A DNA stretch of 64,000 nt from Thermus tengchongensis (GTDB lineage: Bacteria; Deinococcota; Deinococci; Deinococcales; Thermaceae), in the NCBI RefSeq assembly GCF_021462405.1, contig NZ_JAKEDU010000009.1, positions 1 to 64,000 of the forward strand, read 5' to 3'. The first letter of the stretch is position 1. Every line of letters starts with the position of its first letter. The notes beneath the pieces were generated by a model. It saw only the letters and a list, made by a program, of their open reading frames with translations. It ran no database searches and had not been told where the DNA came from. Below, piece after piece: positions 34,940 through 44,295 of the stretch. A program made the position numbers and the translations under genes.

Positions 34940-35578
34940 CTAGCGCTCCACCTCCACCCTGATTTTATAGTTGCCCCGCCTCGTTTCGCCAAGCACCTCT
35001 AGAAGCCTCAGACTCCCCAGGCCCTCCGCCAAGAGGGTGTCCCCCGGGGCCATCTCGTCCTTGGGGGAGGCGGGCCGGCCCTTGAGCCGCACCTTCCCCG
35101 CCCTCACCCCCTGGGCGAAGTAGGTGCGGGAGACCCCAAAGCCCTTGGCCCCCACCGCATCCACCCTTAAGGAGGGCACCACCAGGGTGCGGACCCGCTC
35201 GCTCTTGGCCTTCAAAGCCCCTTCCGGCGGGGGCAGGAGGGCAAAGCCCGCCTCCTGGAGGGCCTTCTTCCCTTGAGGCAGAAGGGCTACCAGAAAGCCC
35301 CCCTCCCACGCCTCGAGGTCCCCCATGGCCTCCCCCAGGTCCGGGGGCTCCTTCTCCAGGAAAACCACCTCCACGGGGTCATGCACGAAGGGGATCTCCG
35401 CCGGGTAGAGGACGGCCACCTTCCGCTCCGCCAGGGGGAAGCCGCCGAAGAAGGCCACCCTAAGCCCCTCGGCCCGAGCCGCCTCCTCCAGGAGGGCCTG
35501 GGCCTCGAGGTCCAGGAAGCCGGTCTGCACCACCCGCCCGCCCCGGGCCCGTTTGAGGTAGGAGGAGAGGTCCGCCAC
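34940..35578 (-). CDS. S4-domain RNA-binding protein (YlmH-like)
   Basis: A 212-aa protein. The N-terminal ~140 residues resemble the YlmH catalytic-like domain (FLDLEAQALLEEAARAEGLRVAFFGGFPLAERKVAVL). The C-terminal part is an S4 RNA-binding domain (PSLRVDAVGAKGFGVSRTYFAQGVRAGKVRLKG, then DEMAPGDTLLAEGLG). YlmH proteins act in ribosome rescue or cell-division loci. I chose GTG 35578, since a longer frame would run into the divergent mntA; TATCAT (35592-35587) lies 8 nt before it. It precedes rpoB. Confidence 0.82.
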   Translation of the reverse strand: MADLSSYLKRARGGRVVQTGFLDLEAQALLEEAARAEGLRVAFFGGFPLAERKVAVLYPAEIPFVHDPVEVVFLEKEPPDLGEAMGDLEAWEGGFLVALLPQGKKALQEAGFALLPPPEGALKAKSERVRTLVVPSLRVDAVGAKGFGVSRTYFAQGVRAGKVRLKGRPASPKDEMAPGDTLLAEGLGSLRLLEVLGETRRGNYKIRVEVER

Positions 35579-35603
35579 GAGGAAAGATGATACCCTAAGG
35601 AGG

Positions 35604-36098
35604 GTGGAAAGGCTTAAGGAAGCCGTCCGCCTCCTGGTGGAGGAGCTCAATCCCCTCGGGGTCTACCTCTTTGGCTCGGGAGCCCAAGGCCTTCTGACCC
35701 CAGAAAACGATTTGGACCTGGCCATCTTAAGTAGCCGCACGCAAAGGTTGCCCCATCGGCCAAGGCCAAAGCGGCGCGCTCATGGCCTCTTTGGGGCCCC
35801 CGTCGTGGCGCAAGCCACGACGGGGTACTTAGGCATAGAGCCTTACCCTCCCGAACGGCTCTTTGCCCTGCGGGGGCCCCTGAGCCTCCTCCTGGGGCGG
35901 GAGGTAGACCTGGTGGACCTCCGGCAGGCCGCCCTGCCCCTTCAGGCCCAGGTGGCCGCCTTCGGCCAACCCCTCTACCGGGCGGGGCCGGAAGCCGAGC
36001 GCTTTTTGGACCTGGCGCTCAAGGCTTACGCCCGCCTCAACGAGGAAAGGGCTGCTCTCCTGCGGGACGTGCGCACCCGGGGACGGATCTATGGATGA
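35604..36098 (+). CDS. mntA: MntA-type nucleotidyltransferase antitoxin with 34-residue in-frame insertion
   Basis: Minimal nucleotidyltransferase of the MntA/HepT system, which AMPylates the HepT toxin. The G-S-x10-D-x-D motif is intact (GS at 24-25, Asp 36 and 38), with the third Asp in REVDLVDL near residue 102. Between them, residues 43-76 are encoded by mobile element copy B. Without it the protein would be 130 aa and read DLDLAILGIEPYPPERLFAL, a normal family length. Start is GTG 35604, directly after TAAGGAGG and seven bases after TACCCT. It overlaps hepT by 8 nt. Activity of the enlarged protein is unknown. Confidence 0.85.
   Translation: MERLKEAVRLLVEELNPLGVYLFGSGAQGLLTPENDLDLAILSSRTQRLPHRPRPKRRAHGLFGAPVVAQATTGYLGIEPYPPERLFALRGPLSLLLGREVDLVDLRQAALPLQAQVAAFGQPLYRAGPEAERFLDLALKAYARLNEERAALLRDVRTRGRIYG
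35728..35831 (+). mobile_element. Palindromic TA-flanked element, copy B, in frame within mntA
   Basis: The core (35730-35829) is 100 bp, flanked by TA at each side. Element plus one TA is 102 bp, exactly 34 codons, and the frame has no stop. The encoded stretch starts SSRTQRLPHR and ends AQATTGYL. Removing 35730-35831 restores ATC TTA GGC without any shift. The left end (AGTAGCC) has one mismatch to the consensus terminal repeat. Confidence 0.9.
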
Positions 36099-36552
36099 TG
36101 TCCTCCTTAATAAAGCCGCGACCATAGAACGCTGCTTGAAGCGCATAGAAGAGGAGTACCGGGGCCATGAGGAAGAGTTGGAAACCAACTACACCCGCCA
36201 GGACGCCATCGTGCTCAACCTGCTCCGGGCCTGCGAAGCAGCCATAGACATGGCCATGCATGTGGTGCGGCTTAAGCGGCTGGGTTTACCGCAAACCTCA
36301 CGGGAAGCCTTCGCCCTGTTGGAAAAAGCTGGGCTCCTTTCCCCAAGCCTCTCCCAGCGGATGCAGGCCATGGTGGGCTTCCGCAACGTGGCGGTTCACG
36401 ACTACCAAGCCCTTTCCCTGCCTATCCTGCACCGCATTCTCAAGGAGCGGCTTGGAGACTTCTTAGTTCAGCGAAACGCTACTCCGAACCCTCCCGGACC
36501 ACGAAGCTTAAACGGGCGCTGGCCCTTTCCTCTCCCTCCACCAAGGCCCTGA
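36091..36552 (+). CDS. hepT: HepT-type toxin (HEPN ribonuclease)
   Basis: A 153-aa helical HEPN protein. The active motif R-x4-H-x-Y is RNVAVHDY (Arg98, His103, Tyr105), where Tyr is the residue AMPylated by MntA in characterised systems. Family similarity ends near GDFLVQ; the last ~25 residues (rich in Pro/Arg) are read over the convergent fabZ gene, with a 74-bp overlap. ATG 36091 overlaps mntA by 8 nt, consistent with coupled translation. Confidence 0.9.
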   Translation: MDDVLLNKAATIERCLKRIEEEYRGHEEELETNYTRQDAIVLNLLRACEAAIDMAMHVVRLKRLGLPQTSREAFALLEKAGLLSPSLSQRMQAMVGFRNVAVHDYQALSLPILHRILKERLGDFLVQRNATPNPPGPRSLNGRWPFPLPPPRP

Positions 36553-36910
36553 CCGCCACCTTGCCCAGGCCCCGGCGGAAGAGGAGGAGCTCGCCTTCCA
36601 GGATCAGGGTGTCCCCCGGCACCACGGGCTTTCTGAAGCGGGCCTCCTCCACCCCCACCAAAAAGACCAGCCCCCCGGGCCGGAAGCCCGGCTGCTTGGC
36701 GATGGTCCCCACCGCCGCCTGGGCCATGGCCTCGAGGATCAGCACCCCCGGCATGATGGGGTAGCCGGGGAAGTGCCCCTGGAAGTGGGGCTCGTTGAAG
36801 GTGACGTTTTTGAGGGCCCGAAAGGTTTTCTCGTCGGCGTGAAGGACCCGGTCGATGAGCAAAAAAGGGTAGCGATGGGGCAGGAGGGCAAGGATCTCCC
36901 CAATCTCCAC
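36479..36910 (-). CDS. fabZ: 3-hydroxyacyl-[acyl-carrier-protein] dehydratase FabZ
   Basis: A 143-aa hotdog enzyme that dehydrates 3-hydroxyacyl-ACP in fatty acid elongation. The N-terminal LLPHRYPFLLIDRV and the active-site HFQGHFPGYPIMPGVLILEAMAQ are intact, with catalytic His in HFPG and Glu in LEAMAQ. It starts 3 nt after the mreB stop and is the last gene of the long minus-strand unit from ygfZ. No other fab gene is nearby. Confidence 0.96.
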   Translation of the reverse strand: MEIGEILALLPHRYPFLLIDRVLHADEKTFRALKNVTFNEPHFQGHFPGYPIMPGVLILEAMAQAAVGTIAKQPGFRPGGLVFLVGVEEARFRKPVVPGDTLILEGELLLFRRGLGKVAVRALVEGEERASARLSFVVREGSE

Positions 36911-36913
36911 GGC

Positions 36914-37945
36914 TCACCTCTTCAGGACGTCGTCCGAAGACAGGATGGTGTCCTCCAGCACGTGGAGCATCTCCAAGGCCCTACCCGTGCCTAGGGCCAC
37001 CGCCTCGATGGGGTTTTCCGCCACCACCACCGGCACCCCCGTGGCCTCCTGCAGGGCCACGTCCAGGTTCTTAAGCAGGGCCCCACCCCCGGTGAGGAGG
37101 ATGCCCCTCTCGTAAATATCCGAGGCCAGCTCGGGGGGCGTGGTTTCCAAAACCGCCTTCACCCCCTGGAAGATCTTGTCCAACGGTTCCTTGAGGGCCT
37201 CGGCCACGTCCTCGGCGGGAATCTCCGCCGTGCGGGGGAGGCCCGATATGAGGTCCCGGCCCCGCACCTCGGCCACCTCCTCCTCCTCCCCGGGAAGGAT
37301 TTTGGCCCGTCCCAGCTGGATCTTGAGCTCCTCGGCGGTACGCTCCCCGATGAGGAGGTTGTACTTTTGCCGCACGTAGCGGATGATGGCCTGATCCATC
37401 TCGTTGCCGGCGATCCTAAGGCTCTCGGAGCGCACGATGCCCCCCAGGGAGATGACGGCGATGTCCGTGGAGCCTCCCCCGATGTCCACCACCATGCTGC
37501 CCGTGGGTTCGGCCACGTTGATCCCCGCCCCGATGGCCGCCGCTAAGGGCTCCTCGATGAGGTAGACCTTGTGGGCCATGGCGGACACCGCCTGCACCAC
37601 CGCCCGCCGCTCCACGTCCGTGACCCCGGAGGGCACTCCCACCATGACCCGCGGCCGGAAGAAGCGGCTCATGGGGGAGAGCACCTTCTGCAGAAAGAGG
37701 AGGAGCATGCGCTCCGTGAGGGCGTAGTCGGCGATGACCCCGTCTTTGAGGGGCCTGACCGCCACGATGTTCCCCGGGGTGCGCCCCAGCATGCGGTAGG
37801 CCTCGGCCCCCACCGCTTTCACCTCCCGCTTCCCCTGCACCACCGCGATCACGGAGGGCTCGCGCAGCACGATGCCCTTCCCCCGCACGTAGATGAGGAC
37901 GCTGGCCGTCCCCAGGTCAATCCCGATGTCCTCGCCCCTCAGCAT
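36914..37945 (-). CDS. mreB: Rod shape-determining protein MreB
   Basis: A 343-aa actin-like filament protein guiding cell-wall synthesis. Actin-fold nucleotide motifs are visible: IGIDLGTASVLIYV (phosphate 1), MVVDIGGGSTDIAVISLGG (phosphate 2) and ILLTGGGALLKNLD (adenosine). mreC/mreD are not adjacent. An internal promoter is likely: TAGAAT (37959-37954) lies eight bases before ATG, just after the rny stop. Confidence 0.97.
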   Translation of the reverse strand: MLRGEDIGIDLGTASVLIYVRGKGIVLREPSVIAVVQGKREVKAVGAEAYRMLGRTPGNIVAVRPLKDGVIADYALTERMLLLFLQKVLSPMSRFFRPRVMVGVPSGVTDVERRAVVQAVSAMAHKVYLIEEPLAAAIGAGINVAEPTGSMVVDIGGGSTDIAVISLGGIVRSESLRIAGNEMDQAIIRYVRQKYNLLIGERTAEELKIQLGRAKILPGEEEEVAEVRGRDLISGLPRTAEIPAEDVAEALKEPLDKIFQGVKAVLETTPPELASDIYERGILLTGGGALLKNLDVALQEATGVPVVVAENPIEAVALGTGRALEMLHVLEDTILSSDDVLKR

Positions 37946-37953
37946 ATCGCCCC

Positions 37954-37959
37954 ATTCTA
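37954..37959 (-). promoter_or_regulatory. -10 box TAGAAT of mreB
   Basis: On the minus strand TAGAAT is followed by GGGGCGAT and ATG 37945. It lies in the 16-bp gap after rny and gives mreB-fabZ a possible own start. Confidence 0.5.
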
Positions 37960-37961
37960 GC

Positions 37962-39692
37962 CTACCGGGCGTACTCCACCGCCCGGGTCTCCCGCACCAC
38001 GGTCACCTGCACCTGGCCCGGATAGTTCATCTCCCGCTCGATGCGTTTAGCGATTTCCCGTGCCAGAAGGGTGGCCTTGGCGTCCGTGATCTTGTCGGGC
38101 TTAACGATGACCCGCACCTCCCTTCCCGCCTGCACCGCGAAGGCCGTCTCCACCCCGGGGAAGGAAAGGGCGATGCGCTCCAGGGCCTCCAGGCGCTGCA
38201 GGTACTCCTCCAAGGACTCCCGCCTGGCCCCCGGCCGGGCGGCGGAAAGGGCGTCGGCGGCCGCCACCAACACCGCATACACGGTCTCGGCGTTTTCCGG
38301 GTCGTGGTGGTGGGCGATGCCGTCTATGACCTCCGCGGGTTCCCCGAAGCGGCGGGCCAGGGCGATGCCGATCTCCACGTGGCTCCCCTCCACCTCCCGG
38401 TCCACGCTCTTGCCGATGTCGTGCAAAAGCCCCGCCCGCCGGGCCAGGGCGCTGTCCAGGCCCAGCTCCGCCGCCATGATCCCCGTGAGGTGGGCCACCT
38501 GGACCGAGTGCTTCAGCACGTTCTGGCCGTAGCTGGAGCGGAAGTGGAGCCGCCCCAAGAGCTGGATGAGGCCGGGCTTCAGGCCCACCACCCCGGCCTC
38601 CAGGGCCGCCTCCTCCCCCCTTTCGTAGATGAAGGTCTTCATCTCCTGCTTGGCCTTCTCCACCACCTCCTCGATGCGGCTCGGGTGGATGCGCCCGTCC
38701 TTCAAGAGCTCCTCCAGGGCCATGCGGGCGATCTCCCGGCGGATGGGGTTGAAGGAGGAAAGCAAGACCGCCTCCGGGGTGTCGTCGATGATGAGGTCCA
38801 CCCCGGTAAGGGCTTCAAAGGTGCGGATGTTCCGCCCCTCGCGCCCGATGATGCGCCCCTTCATGGCGTCGGAGGGGATGGGCACCACGGAAACCGCCAG
38901 TTGAGCAGCGGTCTCCGAGGCCTGGCGCTGCATGGCCTGGGCCAGGATCTTCTGCGCCTCCCGCCGGGCCTCGAGGCGCGCTCTTTCCAGAGCCGCCCGC
39001 ACCCTTTGGGCCTTCTCCTCCTCCAGCTCCCGGTCCAGCCTCTCCAGGATGAGGCGCCGGGCTTCCTCCGGGGAGAGGCCTGCCACCTCGTGAAGCCTCC
39101 TTTCCACCTCACGTTCCTTCTCCTGCAGAAGGGCCTCCTGGGCCTTAAGCGCCTCCTCCCGCTTGGAAAGGGCTTCCTCCAGGGCATCCAGCTTGAGGGC
39201 CCGGGCGTCCAGGGCTTCACCCCGCTTGGAAAGCCTTTCCGCCTCCCGCCGGAGCTCCTCCCGCTCCCCCTTGAGGCGCTCCCTCTCCGCCTTCAGCTCC
39301 TCTTGCAAGGCCCTAAGCCTCTCCCGCTCGGCCTTAAGCTCCTCCCGCTCGCTCCTAAGGCGCTCTTCCGCCTCCTGCAAGCGCTTTTTGGCCTCGGCCT
39401 CCAAGGCCTCCGAGCGGCGCTTCAGCTCCGTCTCCAGCTCCTGGCGCAAGGCCTTGGCCCGCTCCTCGGCCTCCTGGCGCAGGGTCCTGGCCTCGGCCCG
39501 GGCGGCCTCGAGGATCTCCCTGGCCTCCTTGCGGGCGGCCTCGAGGGCCTCCCTGGCCTCTTCCCTGGCGGCCTCCAGGAGCCTTTTGGCCTCCTCCCCG
39601 GTCTGGTCCTCCCCCTTGCGCCTGAGCAACAGGGCCCCCGCCAGGACCAAGACCAGGAGAAGAAGCCCCAGGTCCAAAAGGGTCAGGGTCAT
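37962..39692 (-). CDS. rny: Ribonuclease Y
   Basis: A 576-aa membrane-bound endoribonuclease starting mRNA decay. It has an N-terminal membrane helix ([19 protein letters not shown]), a long charged coiled coil (about 35-250), a KH RNA-binding domain ([29 protein letters not shown]) and an HD domain with HDIGKS and HHDPEN. The start ATG follows the recA stop TAG with no gap. The recA-rny order is also found in other bacteria. Confidence 0.97.
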   Translation of the reverse strand: MTLTLLDLGLLLLVLVLAGALLLRRKGEDQTGEEAKRLLEAAREEAREALEAARKEAREILEAARAEARTLRQEAEERAKALRQELETELKRRSEALEAEAKKRLQEAEERLRSEREELKAERERLRALQEELKAERERLKGEREELRREAERLSKRGEALDARALKLDALEEALSKREEALKAQEALLQEKEREVERRLHEVAGLSPEEARRLILERLDRELEEEKAQRVRAALERARLEARREAQKILAQAMQRQASETAAQLAVSVVPIPSDAMKGRIIGREGRNIRTFEALTGVDLIIDDTPEAVLLSSFNPIRREIARMALEELLKDGRIHPSRIEEVVEKAKQEMKTFIYERGEEAALEAGVVGLKPGLIQLLGRLHFRSSYGQNVLKHSVQVAHLTGIMAAELGLDSALARRAGLLHDIGKSVDREVEGSHVEIGIALARRFGEPAEVIDGIAHHHDPENAETVYAVLVAAADALSAARPGARRESLEEYLQRLEALERIALSFPGVETAFAVQAGREVRVIVKPDKITDAKATLLAREIAKRIEREMNYPGQVQVTVVRETRAVEYAR

Positions 39693-40715
39693 CTACTCCT
39701 CCCCTTCCTCGCTTCCCGCAAGCACCACCTCGTGGGCCCTCTCCAGCACCTTGGCCCGGATCTCCTCCAGAAGCTCGGGCCGCTCCCTGAGGTACTCCGC
39801 CGCCTTCTCCCTCCCCTGGCCCAGGCGGATCTCCCCGTAGGAGAACCAGCTTCCCGCCTTCTCGATGACGTTCGCCGCCACGGCCACGTTCACCAGGTCC
39901 ATGACCGGGTCCAGGCCCTTGCCGAAGTAGATCTCCAGCTCCGCCTCGCGGAAGGGTGGGGCCAGCTTGTTCTTCACCACCTTCACCTTCACCTTGATGC
40001 CTACGGCCTCGTTGCCCACCTTGATGGGCTGGCCGCTTTTGCGCACGTCCAGACGCACGCTGGAGTAGAACTTGAGGGCCCGGCCCCCGGGGGTGGTCTC
40101 GGGATTGCCGTACATCATCCCCACCTTCTCCCGGATCTGGTTGATGAAGATGGCGGCGGTGTTGCTCTTGGCAAGGACCGCGGTGAGCTTGCGCAGGGCT
40201 TGGCTCATGAGCCGGGCCTGGAGGCCCACGTGCTGGTCCCCCATCTCCCCCTCGATCTCCGCCTTGGGGACCAGGGCAGCCACCGAGTCCACCACGATCA
40301 CGTCCACCGCCCCCGAGCGGGCCAGGAGCTCCACGATCTCCAAAGCCTGCTCCCCGGTATCCGGCTGGGACACCAGGAGGTCCTCCACGTTGACCCCCAG
40401 CTTCTGGGCGTAAAGCGGGTCCAGGGCGTGCTCCGCATCCACAAAGGCGGCCACTCCCCCCTGCTTCTGGGCCTGGGCGATGATGGTCAGGGCCAAGGTG
40501 GTCTTGCCCCCGGACTCGGGACCGTAGATCTCAATGACCCTTCCCCGGGGAATGCCCCCGATCCCCAAGGCCAGATCCAGGCCCAAGGAGCCTGTGGGGA
40601 TCACGTCCACCTGGAGCTTGGGCATCTCCCCCAGGCGCATCACCGCGCCCTTGCCGAACTCCTTCTCAATGGTCTTGAGAGCGTTTTCCAGCGCTTTCCT
40701 CTTGTTCTCGTCCAT
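39693..40715 (-). CDS. recA: Recombinase RecA
   Basis: A 340-aa strand-exchange ATPase. The P-loop [10 protein letters not shown], Walker B region ([12 protein letters not shown]), and the L2 loop ([22 protein letters not shown]) are intact. The N-terminus [26 protein letters not shown] is standard, so ATG 40715 is the start, preceded by GAGGTG. The start lies 50 bp inside the thpR 3' end. An A/T-rich patch upstream (TATACC near 40750) could be an internal promoter. Confidence 0.98.
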   Translation of the reverse strand: MDENKRKALENALKTIEKEFGKGAVMRLGEMPKLQVDVIPTGSLGLDLALGIGGIPRGRVIEIYGPESGGKTTLALTIIAQAQKQGGVAAFVDAEHALDPLYAQKLGVNVEDLLVSQPDTGEQALEIVELLARSGAVDVIVVDSVAALVPKAEIEGEMGDQHVGLQARLMSQALRKLTAVLAKSNTAAIFINQIREKVGMMYGNPETTPGGRALKFYSSVRLDVRKSGQPIKVGNEAVGIKVKVKVVKNKLAPPFREAELEIYFGKGLDPVMDLVNVAVAANVIEKAGSWFSYGEIRLGQGREKAAEYLRERPELLEEIRAKVLERAHEVVLAGSEEGEE

Positions 40716-41259
40716 GGTCACCTCGCAAAGGGAATTTTTCCAAAATGGTATAGACGGGCCCCTTGGGCTTAAGCTCCGAGCGGACCAGGGCAAACTCCGT
40801 CACCAGCCATTCCAAGCCAAAGACCACCGGGGGGACCCGGGGGGCCGGGGCCTTGCGCCGGGCCAGGGTAATGTGGGGCTTGAAAGGCTTATCACCGCCC
40901 GCCAGAAGCGCCTCCTCCCCCAGGAACTCCCGCACCCCCTCCCGAAGCCTTTGCGCCAACAGGGCAAACCCCTCTCCTTCCGCCTTGGCGAACCAGACCC
41001 TCGGGGTTCCCTCGTTGGGAAAGTAACCCGTGCCCCGGATGCGGGCGGTAAAGGGAGGATGGAGCCGGCCCAGCCGGTGGCCCAGGGCCAAAAGGTCCTC
41101 CAGGTCCTCCTCTGACCTTTCCCCCAGGAAGAGAAGGGTGACGTGGAGGTGGTGGGGCGCCACCTCCCTCCACCCCTTGTAGCGGGCCACCCGCTCCTGA
41201 GCCTCCACCAAGGCCCGCTTCACCTCTTCAGGAAGAAAAACCGCGTAGAAGAGCCTCAT
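40666..41259 (-). CDS. thpR: RNA 2',3'-cyclic phosphodiesterase (ThpR/LigT)
   Basis: A 197-aa 2H phosphoesterase. Both H-x-T/S-x motifs are present: HLHVTLLF (about residue 40) and KPHITLARR (about residue 130). It opens 2',3'-cyclic phosphates on RNA. The family core ends at YTILEKFPL; the last ~19 residues are read over the start of recA. It overlaps cinA by 4 bp. The cinA-thpR-recA order is shared with other bacteria and links it to RNA/DNA processing genes. Confidence 0.94.
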   Translation of the reverse strand: MRLFYAVFLPEEVKRALVEAQERVARYKGWREVAPHHLHVTLLFLGERSEEDLEDLLALGHRLGRLHPPFTARIRGTGYFPNEGTPRVWFAKAEGEGFALLAQRLREGVREFLGEEALLAGGDKPFKPHITLARRKAPAPRVPPVVFGLEWLVTEFALVRSELKPKGPVYTILEKFPLRGDHGREQEESAGKRSQDH

Positions 41260-42440
41260 GTTAGGAGCAAGGCCAAGGCGGCATATACGCTTCGCAGCCG
41301 CACCACCTCGCGGTCCCCGGGAAAGCGGTAGCGACGCACCTCCGTCCCCTTAGGCCCCGCCAGGGCCACAAAGACCGTGCCCACAGGCTCACCCTCCAAG
41401 GGGTCCGGCCCCGCCACCCCGGTGGTGGCCAGGGCATACGTGGACCCGAAAAGCGCCCGGGCGGCCTCCGCCATGGCCTTGGCCGTCTCGGCGGAGACCG
41501 TCTTGGCGAGGAGTTCCTCCGGCACACCGAAGCGGGCCTTGGCCCCTACGGAATAGGATACCACGCCGCCCAGGTAGAACCGGCTCGCCCCCGGCACCCG
41601 GGTGATCTCCGCCCCCAGAAGCCCCCCGGTGAGGCTTTCCATGGTGGCGAGGGTGGCCCCTTCCAGCTCCAAACGGCGCCTCACCGCCTCCGCTAGGGTA
41701 AGCTCCCCCTCGCCCCAGACTTCCTTCAGAAGGCGCTTCTTGATCCTCTCGGAAAGGTCCGCCACCAGGTCCTCCCGGCCCCGCACCACCACCTCCACCC
41801 CATGGAGCTTGGGGTAGGTGCCCACCTCCACCTCCTCCTCCCGCTTGAAAAGCTCCCCCAGGCGCTCCACGATGTCCGACTCCCCAATGCCCCAGGTCTT
41901 CAGCACCCTTTCCGCGTAAGGGCGGCGGGGCAGGTCCAGCCGGGGGAGCACCTCCTGCCACATGGGCCGCCACTCCGGCGGAGGCCCGGGAAGGAGGATC
42001 AGGTCCCTGCCCTCCTTCCGCACCCACCAGCCGGGGGCGGTGCCCCGGGGGTTTTTGAGCCAGGTGGCCGAGGGGATCTTCAGGGCCTGCTTGCGGTTGG
42101 CCTCAGGCATGCTTCGGCCCCGGGCCAGGAAAAGGGCTTCGATCTCGGAAAGCACCGCCTCGTCCAGCTCCAAAGGCTCCCCCAAGGCCTCGGCCACCGC
42201 CTCCCGGGTCACGTCGTCCGGGGTGGGGCCGAGGCCCCCGGAGAGCACCACCAGTCTCGCCCGCTCCCAAGCGGCCCGCACCTCCCGCACCAGGGGCATG
42301 AGCTCATCCACCACCCTTAGGGTCCTCTCCACCTTGAGGGCGTAGGGCTTGAGGCTCCTTGCGATCTCCGCGGTGTTGGTGTCCAGGGTTTCCCCAAAGA
42401 TGAGCTCCGTGCCTACGCCGATGATCTCCGCCCGCTCCAT
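41256..42440 (-). CDS. cinA: CinA: nicotinamide-nucleotide amidase / ADP-ribose pyrophosphatase family
   Basis: A 394-aa two-domain protein. The N-terminal MoaB-like (COG1058) domain starts [24 protein letters not shown] and has [20 protein letters not shown]. The C-terminal CinA domain has [35 protein letters not shown], the deamidase region. It recycles pyridine nucleotides and is tied to competence through recA in several bacteria. ATG 42440 follows a perfect AAGGAGG ribosome site. The reading frame extends further up but over ygfZ. Confidence 0.95.
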   Translation of the reverse strand: MERAEIIGVGTELIFGETLDTNTAEIARSLKPYALKVERTLRVVDELMPLVREVRAAWERARLVVLSGGLGPTPDDVTREAVAEALGEPLELDEAVLSEIEALFLARGRSMPEANRKQALKIPSATWLKNPRGTAPGWWVRKEGRDLILLPGPPPEWRPMWQEVLPRLDLPRRPYAERVLKTWGIGESDIVERLGELFKREEEVEVGTYPKLHGVEVVVRGREDLVADLSERIKKRLLKEVWGEGELTLAEAVRRRLELEGATLATMESLTGGLLGAEITRVPGASRFYLGGVVSYSVGAKARFGVPEELLAKTVSAETAKAMAEAARALFGSTYALATTGVAGPDPLEGEPVGTVFVALAGPKGTEVRRYRFPGDREVVRLRSVYAALALLLT

Positions 42441-43192
42441 GTTGCCTCCTTGAAGGGAAGGGGCTCCAGAAGAAAGCGGCCCCCTTTCCCCTCCAGCTCT
42501 GCCCCGAAGGGCACCTCCTTGCGCACCACCGCCAGGCCCAGGAAGCCAAAGGGGGTTGGCAAAAGCCGCTTGGCCTCCCCCACCTTGCGGCCTTGCCAGT
42601 AAAGCTCTAGGGGAACTTCCGTCCCTGGGCCCAAGGCCCGGAGACCCACCAGGTGGTGGTGGACCTCCTTTCCCTCGGTGCGGGCCATGATCTCCTGGCC
42701 CACGTAGCACCCCTTGCCGTAGTCCACCAGGTGGAGAAGCCCCACGCTTTGGGGCAGCTCCCCACGGATGTCGGAAAGGAGGGGGAGGCCCTTTAGGAGG
42801 GTGTAGAGGGGGTAAAGTTCCAGGGGGTAGGCCCCCTCGCCGCTTTCCCCCACCTCCTCCCGCCCATCGGCGTAAACGCGCCGGTAAAGAGGAAGCTCCG
42901 CAAGCTCCACCTGGTCAAAGACGATGTAGCGCTTCAGGCGGGCCTTCAGCCCCTCGAGGCTCCCCCAGGGGGCTAGGAGGAAGCCCTCGGGGTGGGGGAA
43001 GAGGGTGGCCGCCTCCTCGATCTGGCCCCGGTGGTTGAGGAAGAGGGTCCCCGCCGGGCCCGAAAGCCGCCTCAGGTCCCGGGTGGCCTGGCCCTGGAGG
43101 AAGGAAAAGGCATCGGGCCCCCGCACCAGCAACACGCCCGGGAAGGCGAAATACCCCTCGCCCGCCAAGGCCTTTTCCAGGGCCCGCTCCAT
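42413..43192 (-). CDS. ygfZ: Folate-binding YgfZ/GcvT-like protein
   Basis: A 259-aa tetrahydrofolate-dependent protein that assists Fe-S cluster enzymes. The family signature [16 protein letters not shown] with its conserved Cys is present, and the N-terminal [15 protein letters not shown] matches. ATG 43192 is preferred (AATAAT seven bases upstream); ATG 43201 is also possible. It overlaps cinA by 28 bp and heads the unit ygfZ-cinA-thpR-recA-rny-mreB-fabZ. It is divergent from an MFS gene. Confidence 0.9.
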   Translation of the reverse strand: MERALEKALAGEGYFAFPGVLLVRGPDAFSFLQGQATRDLRRLSGPAGTLFLNHRGQIEEAATLFPHPEGFLLAPWGSLEGLKARLKRYIVFDQVELAELPLYRRVYADGREEVGESGEGAYPLELYPLYTLLKGLPLLSDIRGELPQSVGLLHLVDYGKGCYVGQEIMARTEGKEVHHHLVGLRALGPGTEVPLELYWQGRKVGEAKRLLPTPFGFLGLAVVRKEVPFGAELEGKGGRFLLEPLPFKEATWSGRRSSA

Positions 43193-43230
43193 GCCTTCCA
43201 TTATTGACCAAAGGGTCAGGAAGGGGGAGA

Positions 43231-44295
43231 ATGGCGGACGTGCGCTTTTTCTGGGGCTCCTTCCTGTCGCTTTTCCTCGTGGGGGTGATCGTGGCCCTGC
43301 CCGGGGCGGCCCTCCCCCATTGGCGGGCCCGGTACGGGGTGGAGGACGAGGTGTCCTGGTTTTTCGCCGCCCTCCTCCTGGGCCTCCTCCTGGGGGTGCG
43401 CCTGGCCCAGGGGGAAAGGCGCCACCCACTTCTTCCCGCCGCCTTGGGGCTGGTGGGCCTGGCCCTATGGGGGGTGGCCCTGGCGCCTTTCTTTCCCCTG
43501 GTGGTGGCCCTGGCCTTCCTCCTGGGGCTTGGGGAAGGGGTGATGAACGTCCACGGCAACAGCCTGGTGGGCGAGCTTTTCCCGGAAAGGCGGGTGGCCC
43601 TCCTCAACCGGGTGAACGTGGCCTTCGGTCTGGGAGCGGTTTTCACCCCCTTCGCCCTCACCCTCCTGCCCTACACCGCGGTGCTCCTGCTGGCGGGCCT
43701 TCTGGCTGGGGCGGGGGCCCTCTTGCTGTGGAAGGCCCCGGCGGTGGCCCACATCCCTCAGGAGCGGGGGCGGGGGCTTTGGCCCTTTCTCCTGGCGGTG
43801 GCCCTTTACACGGGCCTCGAGGGCTCCTTGGCCACCTGGAACCGGGTCTGGCTGGAACGCCTGGGCCACGCCACCGCCACGGGGGGCGTGCTCCTCTCCC
43901 TCTACTGGCTCTTCCTGGCCCTGGGACGGCTTCTTTTGGCAGAGCGGGTGGCGCGAAGCCCCCTGACCGCCTTAAGGGGCCTCCTCGTGGGGGTTCTGGG
44001 GCTCCTCCTCCTCAACTTCCTCCCCCCCACCGCCCTGCTCTTTCCCCTGGCGGGCTTCTTGCTGGGCCCCCTCTTCTCCACCCTTTTCGCCCTGGTCCAG
44101 GCCCGCTTCGGCCACCGGGCCTTAGGGGGCCTCCTCTACGCCGGGGCCACGGGAGGCACCCTCATCCCCGCTCTCTTCGCCCTCCTACCCACGGGGGGCA
44201 TCCCCGTGGGCCTCTTCGCCCTGGCCCTGGGGCTCTTCCTGCTGGTGGCCGGTTTGGAAGGGAGAAAAGCGCATGTTAAAGGCCCTCCTCTTTGA
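43231..44295 (+). CDS. MFS transporter
   Basis: A 354-aa membrane protein with about eleven to twelve hydrophobic segments. It starts MADVRFFWGSFLSLFLVGVIVALPGAALP and has a GLGEGVMNVHGNSLVGELFPERRVALLNRVNVAFGLGA stretch typical of the FucP/YbjJ-like MFS branch. GGAAGGGGGAG precedes ATG 43231. It overlaps the HAD gene by 23 bp, so both may act on a common sugar or phosphate compound; this is inference only. Confidence 0.85.
   Translation: MADVRFFWGSFLSLFLVGVIVALPGAALPHWRARYGVEDEVSWFFAALLLGLLLGVRLAQGERRHPLLPAALGLVGLALWGVALAPFFPLVVALAFLLGLGEGVMNVHGNSLVGELFPERRVALLNRVNVAFGLGAVFTPFALTLLPYTAVLLLAGLLAGAGALLLWKAPAVAHIPQERGRGLWPFLLAVALYTGLEGSLATWNRVWLERLGHATATGGVLLSLYWLFLALGRLLLAERVARSPLTALRGLLVGVLGLLLLNFLPPTALLFPLAGFLLGPLFSTLFALVQARFGHRALGGLLYAGATGGTLIPALFALLPTGGIPVGLFALALGLFLLVAGLEGRKAHVKGPPL

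Noticed and set aside
37893..40772. A 959-codon open frame on the plus strand opposite rny and recA
   Set aside because: It is antisense to two certain genes, rich in Gly/Pro/His/Leu, and open only because high-GC third positions suppress stops in the complementary frame.
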